From contig OZ025244.1 of the NCBI GenBank assembly GCA_964019155.1, positions 21,185,376 through 21,249,375 of the forward strand: 64,000 nucleotides of DNA. The letters are read 5' to 3'. The position numbers were made by a program, and so were the translations under genes. This DNA comes from Osedax fenrisi (Eukaryota; Annelida; Polychaeta; Sabellida; Siboglinidae). The notes below the pieces were generated by a model, which made no database searches, was not told where the DNA came from, and was given only the letters and a program-made list of their open reading frames with translations. Below, piece by piece: positions 1 to 9,913 of the stretch (position 1 is the stretch's first letter; each line of letters begins with the position of its first letter).

Positions 1-14
1 TACATAATTAAATA

Positions 15-47
<33 letters not shown>

Positions 48-214
48 AGTCTGAGATATCGAGAGTTGAATGTAAAATGTCATGCATAATAATATACAAT
101 TATTTGTTATTTTAAATATTAAATATTTAAAATAAATTATTTAACGAGAACCTATACATTATATAAACATAATTATATAGATAAATTCTACATATTAGAT
201 TGATACATATTTCA

Positions 215-288
215 TTGGTCCGGACGGGGCTTGAACCCGTGACCTGCTGCTTATGTGTCTGACGTTTTACTAACTGATCCATATGGTT
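215..288 (-). repeat. Degenerate tRNA-like sequence, unit A
   Basis: On the - strand a T arm with the loop TTCAAGC, a stem and a 3' acceptor strand CCGGACC followed by A are well formed, and a box-A-like stretch (TGGATCAGTTAG) lies at the expected distance. The 5' acceptor strand does not pair with the 3' strand and the anticodon stem does not close, so a working tRNA is unlikely. A tRNA pseudogene or the head of a tRNA-derived SINE fits better. Confidence 0.45.
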
Positions 289-556
289 ACACTATCGAGG
301 AATACAAATTCTAACATTATAATTATAATTTATAACGATATTGATATATCGAAATTATAAGTTCGAACTTATATAACTTATAAGTTCGATGGAACCAATG
401 AAATACTGTTAACAATAGAGTTTCATTATAATTAAACTCTATATTAACATAGTATATATATATATATATACTATAGTATACTATATACTATATAGTATAT
501 AGTACTATAAGTATAATTATGTAATAATAATTTATATTTAAAGAACAATATAATGT

Positions 557-647
557 ATTATAAGTCGGTTATATATGTATATTATTATCTAATACCTAAT
601 ATATTAGGTATACCTACTTTAATATACATATTTAACCGACTTATAAT
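557..647. repeat. Short hairpin element, unit A
   Basis: Two arms of about 27 nt are inverted with one mismatch (attataagtcggtt on the left, aaccgacttataat on the right) around a centre that holds a second small hairpin (taatacctaatatattaggt). The size and structure suggest a tiny foldback element or a transcribed hairpin. No flanking duplication was established. It is conserved in all three units. Confidence 0.6.
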
Positions 648-788
648 AAAGTATATGGTTATATAAATATCAATTATTATTACATAATTATACGTAACAA
701 TTTATTATTATGATGAACTTTATGCACAAATTATGATGATAAATTTATAATCAAACATTTTAAACAAATACTTATAAAGGAAATAATA

Positions 789-832
<44 letters not shown>

Positions 833-1320
833 TCTAACTATAATGAGTCTGAGAGGGAATTCAGTCCGACATCTGCAATATTGAACACATACGTCCACCT
901 CTACAAAGTGCCATCCCCTCCCACCACTCCTGTTTAGTATACGTTTATATAGGTATAGTAATGTAGGCATTATTAAGGGGCGTGTTGGTTATACCTAATA
1001 TATCTATACATAAACCCTTTTATAGATATTATTTGTATTGTTAATATTGATATCATTATTATATTCGTAAACTATACACTTTTATATTTCCTTATATTAA
1101 TAATATAACTTATATAACTATGTAAAACACACGTGTCGAACATATATAATTAATATATATGCAATATTGCAGTAATGAAGAACATTCTTAAATGTATTTG
1201 TGTAATATCGATATTAATTTATAAGTAGAATATTAAATTCGATGAAATATATCACACGTATAATATATTTTATATGTTATAAATTAAACATTAAACAAAA
1301 TTCGTATTTAGTCATAAATG

Positions 1321-1328
<8 letters not shown>

Positions 1329-1379
<51 letters not shown>
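1329..1379. repeat. (AT)n microsatellite
   Basis: An uninterrupted TA dinucleotide tract of about 25 units. B and C carry only a few TA units at the equivalent place, so this tract expanded in A. Confidence 0.95.
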
Positions 1380-1381
<2 letters not shown>

Positions 1382-1430
1382 TTTTTATTATTTGTATTTG
1401 TATAAATAATTTGTTCGATTATATGTTATT

Positions 1431-1469
1431 GTTATTGTTGTTATTGTTGTTTTTGTTGTTGTTTTTATG
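1431..1469. repeat. Degenerate (GTT)n tract, unit A
   Basis: An imperfect TTG/TTA trinucleotide tract, the equivalent of the much longer tracts in B and C. The sequence just right of it joins directly to material that lies about 570 bp further on in B and C, so A has a deletion here or B/C an insertion. Confidence 0.8.
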
Positions 1470-1532
1470 TTTGTCCGTTTACGCTGACTACCTCGTTTGC
1501 GACCACATATCACTGTACCCTGTAGTATAGTT

Positions 1533-4500
1533 TTAGAAAGTCCTGTTGAACGTGTTACATGCCCGTACCATTTTAGATTTCTTAACTATAGAAAGTAAAT
1601 CCTCACATTGGCCAATTTCTAGCTTTATTCTGCTCTTCACTTCCTCATTAGTAATATGATCAGTGTAGTTAATATCGAGGAGTCTCATGAAACAGCGCAT
1701 TTCCATTGCTTGGATTCTGTATATATGCTGTAAGTGTCCATATTTACATGCATAAAGAAATATGGATAAAACAAGTGAGCGCATTAGACGAATTTTGATT
1801 TTAACGCTATATTTTTGTCTTTCCATATTGTTTTCAATTCGGTTAATATTGCTGTTTCTTGTGTAATTCTGCGTATTCAGGCATCGAACCTTCTTTGCTT
1901 ATTGTGGCACATATGTATATGCAGTTCTGGACTTCCTCTATTTCTTGATTGTTTGTTGACTGGATTGTTTGTCATTATTTTGGTTTTATCAACATTAATT
2001 TCCATTCCATAGTCAATTGATGTCTTCTCTAGTCTCTACACTATTTGTCGCAGTTCCTCTTCACTGCCATCAAGACCATCAATATCGTCTACGAATCTAA
2101 GATTTGTTATTGATATGCCTCCTATACTTACAGTGCCAATATGATCATCCAGAGTATCTGTCATTATTCGTGTAAGAAATATGTTAAACAGAGTGGGAGA
2201 TAACAAACATCCTTACCTTACTCATACACTTGTATCGAACTAATCACTAATAGCTCCATTTTATATACTGCGCTAGATCTCTTATATAATACCTCTATAG
2301 AACGTAATATATCATGATCTATATTATAATTATTCATAGTAGCCCAGAATGCTGCGTGTCATACACGATCAAAAGCTTTCTCAAAATCAACGAACACATG
2401 ATATAGATACTGTTGATGTTGAGTATATTTATCGCTTATATCCTTAAGTTAAAGATCTGCTCACTTATAATTCTGCCAGCTCGAAAACCTATATGTTCTT
2501 CGGATATAATTGCTTCTGCTTGAGGTCTTAATCTGTTTAAAATAACTTTTAACAACACTTTACTTGGATGGCTTATGAGGCAGATCATGCGATAGTTCTT
2601 AAATAATTGCAGGTTACCTTTCTTTGGTGTGGTAATGACAATTGATTGTATCCATACCTTTGGCCATATTCATGTTACCCAGATTGTGTTACATATAAGT
2701 GTTATGATTTATATAGATTTTTCATCCCCTACTTGAACTAGTTCTCCCAATATATTGTAATTTCCTGGAGATTTTACTTTTTTCAGTGTAATAACTGCTA
2801 TCTCAATATCAATTTAGAATAGGCAATGCTAATTTGTTGTGGTTATTAGTGATTTCTAGTACAACATTATTTCCTTTTAATGGGTGATTGTACTCAATCC
2901 ATATGTTCATTATACCCTCATTTTCCGTTAGACATTTACCATAGGTATCATGTATAGTCATTGTTTCACCTTTCTTGTCGCATGTGAGCTATTTAAAAAT
3001 TATATAGGCTTCATTGCTATTATGTTTCTCTATGTTATCCTCAATAGATGTACATTGTTCTTCAATCCGTTTTTATTTAGCTTTTTTCATTTATTTTCTG
3101 ACCTTTTTGTTGCATCTCTTATACTCTGAACTTAAATTATTCACTTTCATTTGTTCTTTTAGTTTACGACGTTTATAACATAATTCAAGTAAGCTTTCAT
3201 TCATCCAAGTTTTTTTCATTGTCCATCTTTACCGAGAATTTCTGTAACCTTTTCATACAAATTATAGTTGAAATTATTCGTTAGCTCATCCACATCAATT
3301 TATGTGTCAGTTAGGTCAGTCAGTGAGTTAAATTTCCCACTTGATATATTATTGAATAGTTCTAAAATAGAATGTAATTTTAGTCTATTTAAGTCAAATT
3401 TAACTCTTTTATATGTCTCTTTTTTAATTCTCTTTTAATTCTCTTCAAACGGAATGTCACCATAACAAGGTCGTGATCGCTTCCTGTGTATGCAGCTGGA
3501 AAGATTCTTGTTTGCGGGAAATTGACGTTTGAACGAAACATTTTATTAGTCAGAATATAATCAATTTGGTTATGGTGTTCATGATTAGGGCTGTGCTAAG
3601 TCTATATCCTCGATGATTTATGATTTTCATAAGTGTTTGCAATTATTAGCTCATTTTTGTTAGAAAATTCCACCAATCTTAGTACTCTGTTATTTGTAAT
3701 GAGATTACAGATATAACCACACGTTCCTTCCCATACTTTGTGTTCATCTATTACAACGTTATAGTTCCAATCGCCTTTTATAATTAATATATAATTTTTG
3801 AGTGTATTTTGTATAACAATTTGAAGTTATTCATAAAATATATCAATGTCTTAATTAATATAATCTGATGTGTGGGTATAAACTTGTAGGTATAATAACC
3901 TATAATAATGACATTAAATAAAGATGCCTTAAGTCTAAGATATATAATCCTGTTGGAAATGGGTTGAAATCCTAAGACAGAATGAGTGATTATTTTGTTC
4001 ACAATAATTCCAACTCCTTGTTCATGTTTATCGTCTAGACCACTATAATATACTCTATGTCCTTTATCTGTAGAAATTTCTCCAATTCCTTTCCATCTCA
4101 TTTCACTTATGCCGATAATATACCAGTTATATCTCTTTAGTTCATCAGTTAATTCTGATAATTTCTCGGATCGTATAAAGTAAGGACGTAGTTCCACGTT
4201 CCAATAATTCCAGGGGTACCAGTCACTAACTTAACACCTATGTCCATGTTGGAAACAGTAGGCGCGGTACTTGTTATCCTGGGCGATGACCGATCCGGTA
4301 TGGTTGTATTAAGTTGTTTCATTCATGATGTGTATCTTGGGCAATAAGTCTAGGGGAGTCCATCTCTCTCCAGACTGTTGGTCACCAACAGTTATCAGAT
4401 GAAACTACCGTGACCCGAATACCTAGCCGTTGGTACGTTGAGTAATCATCCTCCTTGACCGTTAGTTTAGCTAGTAACCTTCCGCTCAGTAGTGAAGTAT

Positions 4501-4669
4501 TGACACTACACCCCATCAATACGTTTAGAACATCAGCTAAAATGATTTACCGGGGTGTGGCACTCGGAGCCAGACATTAGAGGATTTTAGGAGATGGATA
4601 GATAACCAGTAATACTGAACATTCAAGGAATGTAGCTGACATTGGTACATCCCCCAGAGCCCCCTTACC

Positions 4670-4670
<1 letters not shown>
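1533..4670 (-). pseudogene. Decayed RTE-like non-LTR retrotransposon, unit A
   Basis: On the - strand the 5' part (about 3784-4197) translates to an endonuclease segment with ISEMRWKGIGEI and a later QPISNRIIYLR, a pattern common in RTE-type elements. Further on, pieces of reverse transcriptase appear, including GCLLSPTLFNIFL near 2200 and FVDDID near 2080 at the catalytic YADD position. The C-terminal segment (1533-1826) carries KIRLMRSLVLSIFLYAC and RIQAMEMRCFMRLLDINYTDHITNEEV. Many stops and frameshifts separate these, so it is a relic. The upstream untranslated part (about 4200-4660) is well preserved in all units and is followed by an (AT)n tract. It is the fullest of the three copies. 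Confidence 0.88.

Positions 4671-4671
<1 letters not shown>

Positions 4672-4725
<54 letters not shown>
4672..4725. repeat. (AT)n microsatellite at LINE 5' end
   Basis: About 27 AT units directly beside the 5' end of the decayed LINE. The same tract sits at 23143-23190 and 35108-35147 with different lengths. Confidence 0.95.
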
Positions 4726-4732
<7 letters not shown>

Positions 4733-4827
4733 CATATATGATATTACATATTGTCATAATAGCTATTATTAGCTAGCTAATGAACGTTAAGTCAGAATCA
4801 GGAAATAATGGAAGACAGAAAGTAACA

Positions 4828-5728
4828 GGGAAAGTAACCTAATAAGGACACTTTAACAATAAATGGTCTTAACATTTTATGACTGATTATTGTTATTCAA
4901 AAATTACAATATTTTAATATTATATGATTATAGATATTATTGTGATTTGAAAATTTTATTTTAATTTTTAATTCCATATATGACGAGGGTGTCCGTATTC
5001 GGTACCCATGTCCGAATACGGATACCCTGTGTTATAATACGGACACCTAATATGCCATTAGATAAACTATATATTATTGATGAATCAATCAGACAAATTA
5101 CAATTACGTTATTTATAATTAATTTTATGAATAATTTATTCTAATTTACTTAGTTAATAATTTATTTATTTTTATGATTTTTTTAATTAATAATACAATT
5201 TAAGAATCTAAATAATAAGAATTTTAGATTTATCTTTAGTGGTGGTATTAATATTATAACGCACGCGAATTTTATGAAAATCAGAATAGTTCATACGCTG
5301 CGAGCTGATCGGTTATATGGTGTTCGTATTAAGACATATAGAGTTTCCGTATTAGGAACTTATATGATCTCTAGATATATGCTTATAACTTAATGAATAT
5401 TTGATAACAAATATAGAAATTATATATATAATTTTATAATGCTTAATTTTTTAATAATATAGTGTTATATTTTATATCGATACATTTGTATACAATATAT
5501 ACAATATATATATTCTTGATAAGGTTTTATGTTGACATTTTTTTTCATAAATTTAAAAACGTAATAAAAAAATCAGTTTATATATCAGCAATATTTTGAA
5601 TAATTAAAAAATAAAAAATACTTTTTTAGACTATTTATATAATTTTGAATATTTTATTCATTAAACATTTTTTTGTAGGATTTATGGTTTCTGAGATACC
5701 GATAATGTCCGTATTCGGTTACTTTCCC
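4828..5728. mobile_element. Inverted-repeat DNA element, copy 1 (unit A)
   Basis: The left end begins gggaaagtaacctaata and the right end finishes gttactttccc, giving inverted termini with further matching beyond (aaggaca against tgtccgtatt). The interior has no credible ORF but holds several copies of TGTCCGTATT in both orientations, including an almost palindromic 40-bp block near 4989-5030. This looks like a non-autonomous DNA transposon with subterminal binding motifs. No clear target duplication is visible at this copy. It shares ends and interior with the copy at 51431-52396. Confidence 0.65.
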
Positions 5729-5839
5729 CTATACAATATGTGTTCGGAATGCTTCGAGAACATTCTAGATGATGAGATGCAGCCTATGTATCGGTGTTTT
5801 AATAAAATACCGATTGTTGGTGTGGAAAACAATATATAA

Positions 5840-6193
5840 AATACATGTTTATTAGATATTAGTAGTTGTTATAATAATATACATATGTAAACTGATATTT
5901 ATTCTGATGATGATAATTTATATATAATAATACTGATAAAACCTATAAATATACAAACTTGATAATTACTAATATATATTATATACGCGTAAACCCATTT
6001 GAACATATGTTCATATATTATTCATACTTATTACCTACTATACATGCATATACACAATTCTGTTTACACTACTTATTTAGTTTGTATTTACATTAGTGCT
6101 TATTTAATTAGTATCGACCAATCATCAATCAGTTACTTCAATAAGATTGGCAAGTAAACTACAGAAATGACTAAACACTAAGTGTTATCATCA

Positions 6194-6239
<46 letters not shown>

Positions 6240-6890
6240 ATACCAGTGTTCATCTAGAGCTACTCGAATTGAGAAATCTCATAATTGTTTGGGTAGCTAA
6301 ACATATATGTTCTTATTAATATAATTTGTAATATCATGATTTTAAAGTATTTTTTTAAAGTGTTATATCACTAATTACAGTAATTTATTATTTAATAAAT
6401 GACAGTTTTCCAATGAATATTTATAAAATGGCGATTAAATGTATTAAATAATTATTTAAGTATTAAAATAATGGAGAATACGGATAACTTTCATCATAAT
6501 ATATTAGCTATATTATATTATTATATTATATACTATAGTATAGTATAAAACATATACAATGAATTTAAACTATAGGTTAAATTCATTGTTTTTCAAATAA
6601 TGGCGAATCAAAATTATTAGCTCTTCACCCTATATCCATTTATTATTTTATATTTACACACAATTTAAATAACAAACACAATTTAAATATTAAATATGAT
6701 AATAAACTTCTTTATCTATATTTAGAATAATCTATCTTCTATCTTATAATAATGGATACCCATTGCAATGCTACGTAGCAAATTTACTAATCAAATTGAA
6801 AATTAGTTAGAAAACTTTAAATATTGGGTAGTGAATTTAGAATATATATATATGAAAATATAATACTAATAATAATAGAAGATTTTGGTA
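5840..6890. other. AT-rich spacer, unit A
   Basis: No gene is recognised here. The stretch holds an (AT)n tract followed by (GT)n at about 6199-6240, a small inverted pair around caatgaatttaaac/gaattcattg-like sequence near 6557-6590, and otherwise unstructured AT-rich DNA. It is repeated in B at about 24303-25370 and, diverged, in C at about 36270-37278. Confidence 0.7.
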
Positions 6891-6897
6891 TTCATTA

Positions 6898-6903
6898 TTT
6901 ATT
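6898..6903 (-). promoter_or_regulatory. Candidate polyadenylation signal
   Basis: The - strand reads AATAAA about 100 nt downstream of the stop codon of the SGTPT-repeat gene. In this AT-rich DNA the hexamer is common by chance, so the support is positional only. Confidence 0.35.
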
Positions 6904-7003
6904 ATATAATGAACAATTGTAGCTAGATTGTCACTACGTCTTCATAACTTTATATAGACCATGTGATCTACATTACTAGTAATGCCAACCTAAAGCTGTC
7001 ACT

Positions 7004-7894
7004 CTACAGTGAATCACCTGCGGTAGTGGGGCTCGCTTCGGTCTGTACGTCCGTCTTCTCGTCTCCTTTTTTCTTCTCAACCTGTACATCAGTTTTAGCA
7101 GATTTCACAGCAAAATCCAACTTAAAATATTTTGTCAGCTGTTTCACTTGCTGACAATTAGCACAAACTTCTGTACGTAACCATTTGCTAAACGCGTATC
7201 GAGACGTGCACTTAGCAATACGCCTCAGGTCATGCGTATTGCATACGCCTAGCGCTCGGAAGCGCTTGACAAATGCGGGTCCAATGGACGGTAGAGATAC
7301 CAGTTCTTTCGTCGAGGCTATAGAAGAGGCATTACTGCAGGTCTTCGATCTACATCTCTTCGTACTGCCGGTACGGCGAGTGGACTTGGCTGACTTGCGG
7401 GTGGGCGTGCCAGACTTACGAGTGGGCGTACCAGACTTACGAGTGGGAGTGCCAGACTTGCGTGTGGGCGTACCAGACTTACGAGTGGGCGTGCCAGACT
7501 TGCGTGTGGGCGTACCAGATTTACGAGTGGGCGTGCCAGACTTGCGTGTGGGCGTACCAGACTTACGAGTGGGTGTGGCAGCACGATGAGTGGGCGTACC
7601 AGACTTACGAGTGGGCGTACCAGACTTACGAGTGGGCGTACCAGACTTACGAGTGGGCGTACCAGACTTGCGTATAATAGTTTTCTTGGAGACGGCAGAT
7701 CTCTTGGCTCTAGAGTTCCTCTTCGAACATACCTTACGTTTCATCGTAGCTTTGGTGCCCTTCTTTGCGATCTTGCGATTGGCTACTTTATTGAGCATAC
7801 CCTTTGTAACTTTACCAGACTTCGATTGGCTTACGATACTCACGGAGTTCTCTTTGGCTTCAGTGTTCACTTTTATGATGACTTTAGAGACCAT
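7004..7894 (-). CDS. Basic SGTPT-repeat protein with helix-hairpin-helix, copy 1
   Basis: The product is 296 residues with no introns and I do not recognise it as a named family. Residues 1-74 are lysine-rich. Residues 75-165 are thirteen heptads, mostly RKSGTPT with one variant HRAATPT. A short RS/K-rich linker follows. Residues about 198-226 read LPSIGPAFVKRFRALGV followed by THDLRRI, which has the form of a helix-hairpin-helix DNA-binding motif (a hydrophobic-GIGPA-like turn). Two cysteines in CANC (243-246) follow, and the tail from about 262 is acidic to mixed. The TP-with-basic heptads resemble the SPKK-type minor-groove and phosphorylation motifs of linker histone tails. A nuclear chromatin-binding role is inferred. 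The ATG was chosen because it opens the longest frame and is shared by both copies. The GC-richer coding sequence stands out from its AT-rich surroundings, and the near-identical unit B copy has only a few substitutions, supporting a real gene. Confidence 0.8.
   Translation of the reverse strand: MVSKVIIKVNTEAKENSVSIVSQSKSGKVTKGMLNKVANRKIAKKGTKATMKRKVCSKRNSRAKRSAVSKKTIIRKSGTPTRKSGTPTRKSGTPTRKSGTPTHRAATPTRKSGTPTRKSGTPTRKSGTPTRKSGTPTRKSGTPTRKSGTPTRKSGTPTRKSGTPTRKSAKSTRRTGSTKRCRSKTCSNASSIASTKELVSLPSIGPAFVKRFRALGVCNTHDLRRIAKCTSRYAFSKWLRTEVCANCQQVKQLTKYFKLDFAVKSAKTDVQVEKKKGDEKTDVQTEASPTTAGDSL
7400..7672 (-). repeat. 21-bp coding minisatellite, copy 1
   Basis: Thirteen 21-bp repeats encode the SGTPT heptads. 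The reverse-strand frames are also open here only because the repeat lacks stops in all frames, so overlapping reading frames on both strands should not be read as genes. Confidence 0.95.
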
Positions 7895-7914
7895 GTTTAA
7901 TATATAGGATTACT

Positions 7915-9130
7915 GTGACTTGTTCTAATTGTAAATCGTAATATAATGAATTGTTATGTGTTGTTTTTGTAAGGTCGATGGTAAATTTTAATTATTCGCT
8001 AATGTATTTTTTAAAATATTTTATTTAATAAAATTACTAATTATTAGAATTTAAATTAACATATTTTCTCGAGTTTCGATATTTGTGCGAATATAATTAC
8101 AAAGTATCGATACTTGATCAACACATTTCCACGAATATCGATACAATAATACAAGTAGAAGTTTCTTTATAAAACATACATACTTGTATACAAATATATA
8201 ATAATCTTAAAAAACGGAAAATGTGTATTTGTTATTGAGAGTCCATGCAACACTCATCATCATAAAACAATTATTACATAAATTAAATGAAAAAACTGCA
8301 CCGAGTTGAACATTAGTTATTTTAATTTAACAACTAATATATATATATATATATAAATATATATATATATATTAGCTGTCAAATTACTTGTTTGTTTTTA
8401 ATTATTACATGACCAACCCAACATATTACCAAAGATTTTGCGAAGCAAATATATAACACTCCCTATGCATGCAACGTAATTTAGTAATATCCCCAGCCGC
8501 TGCTAGCAGCAGTATCGAAATCACTGAAATAGATTTAGGTTCGGCTCTGTTTGCATACAACAATGTTTTCATTGCTCTATTAAATTACATGCAATATAAA
8601 TTAACTTTTACTTAATAAATATATACTTATAGCATTTAAAACATAAATATCATATTTGTTTGTTATATATTAGTAATGAACACTTAGTTTTCATCATATA
8701 AATATTAATTTAAAGCATATTATTTAACATTTTAAAAGTGTATAGTTAAATACGAATTTACATTATAAACAACGCATAGTTCCTAAAAGTAACCCGCTAT
8801 AGGTGGCACCAGGGTATTTTGTATACAAATTAGAATTAAACGATTTCGCGTATGTGTTATATCTTTCCTTCGGAAAATCTTTGATATTACTATATATATA
8901 TATACCATTAAATCATAAATTCAAATGGAAATCACAGATTATAGAAATGTTGAATTAATTAAAATATAACGTCTGCTCGCGATGATGAATAATGTTCTGC
9001 GTGTGTAACGAGCTTTGCACAGATCATACACCCGCCTCGTTAGCTACGACTCATCAGGGGTGATTAAAACGCGTATACATCTGGCACGTGTGTGTGTGTG
9101 TGTAGTTCACGGTTATCTGGTGGTCGATGT
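7915..9130. other. Intergenic spacer upstream of the SGTPT gene, unit A
   Basis: AT-rich DNA without a recognised gene. It contains an (AT)n hairpin near 8330-8380, an inverted gctgctagcagc at about 8500, and a less AT-rich island at 8975-9100 with an inverted taacgag/ctcgtta pair and a short (GT)n. The whole stretch is repeated in unit B. Confidence 0.7.
8104..8144. promoter_or_regulatory. Paired TATCGATA-type sites upstream of the SGTPT gene
   Basis: A palindrome gtatcgatac (8104-8113) and a second atatcgatac (8135-8144) lie 210-250 bp upstream of the start codon. TATCGATA is the core of DREF/BEAF-type sites in insects. Whether an equivalent factor exists here is unknown. The pair is unchanged in unit B (26577-26622). 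Confidence 0.3.
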
Positions 9131-9133
9131 GTG

Positions 9134-9770
9134 CGGGTTAATACGGGGGTTAATACGGTGGGGTTAATACGGGGGGTTAATACGCGGGGTTAATAAGTGG
9201 GGTTAACACGGGGGGTTAATACGGTGGGTTAATACGGTGGGGTTAATACGGGGGGTTAATACGGGGGGTTAATAAGTGGGGTTAATACGGGGATTAATAA
9301 GGGGGGTTAATAAGGGGGATTAACACGGGAGGTTAATACGGGGGGTTAATAAGGGGGGTTAATACGGGGGGTAAATAAGGGGGGTTAATATGGAAAGAAT
9401 ATAATTTATATCGCGTGTTATAATGATATTGATTATATGTTATTAATGTTATTAATCAATAATGTAGGGTTAATACGGGGGGTTAATACGGGGGATTAAT
9501 ACGGGGGGTTAATAAGTGGGGTTAATACGAGGGGTTAATAAGTGGGGTTAATACGGGGGGTTAATAAGTGGGGTTAATACGAGGGGTTAATAAGTGGGGT
9601 TAATACGGGGGGTTAATACGGTGGGTTAATACGGGGGGTTAATGTGGGGGGTTAATAAGGGGGGTTAATACGGGGGGTTAATACGGGGGTTAATATGGAA
9701 AGAATACAATTTATATCGCGTGTTATAATGATATTGATTATATGTTATTAATGTTATTAATCAATAAGGT
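9134..9770. repeat. G-rich minisatellite, unit A
   Basis: Tandem 11- to 14-bp units of the form G(3-6)TTAATAC or GGGGTTAATAAG make two blocks (about 9134-9386 and 9467-9692). Each block is followed by the same spacer of about 77 bp beginning ttaatatggaaagaat and ending ttaatcaata, so block plus spacer is itself duplicated. The G strand has dozens of runs of four to six G with short loops, so it has strong G-quadruplex potential. It does not match the canonical TTAGGG telomere repeat. Confidence 0.92.
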
Positions 9771-9913
9771 ATATAACCTTAGGGTACAATAATATACAAT
9801 AATATAATCAATTATTAAAAATACATGCATTAACTTATACTGCAGTTAACTTTCGATATATCTAAGTTCAAGGGACCGAAGAAATGTTTATATTATATAT
9901 ATATTACCTTACC

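Noticed and set aside
215..288. Functional tRNA gene
   Set aside because: The T arm and 3' acceptor strand are good but the 5' acceptor strand does not pair and the anticodon stem does not form.
5645..5839. 64-codon frame conserved in A and B
   Set aside because: It straddles the right end of the inverted-repeat element, is broken in unit C, and is conserved only because the units are recent duplicates.
7185..7907. Several long + strand and alternate - strand frames over the SGTPT repeat (products rich in DLRVGVP or YEWAYQT)
   Set aside because: They exist because the 21-bp repeat lacks stops in every frame. The - strand 296-codon frame extends well beyond the repeat on both sides with sensible domains.
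9048..9062. Hammerhead ribozyme suggested by CTGATGAG on the - strand
   Set aside because: The required GAAA after stem II is absent (CGAGGC is found) and stem II does not close.
9134..9770. CRISPR-like array
   Set aside because: The units are short, direct and contiguous with no unique spacers. The genome is animal. It is a minisatellite.
9134..9770. Telomeric repeat
   Set aside because: GGGGTTAATA units do not match TTAGGG-type repeats, are irregular, and lie in the interior of a duplicated locus.
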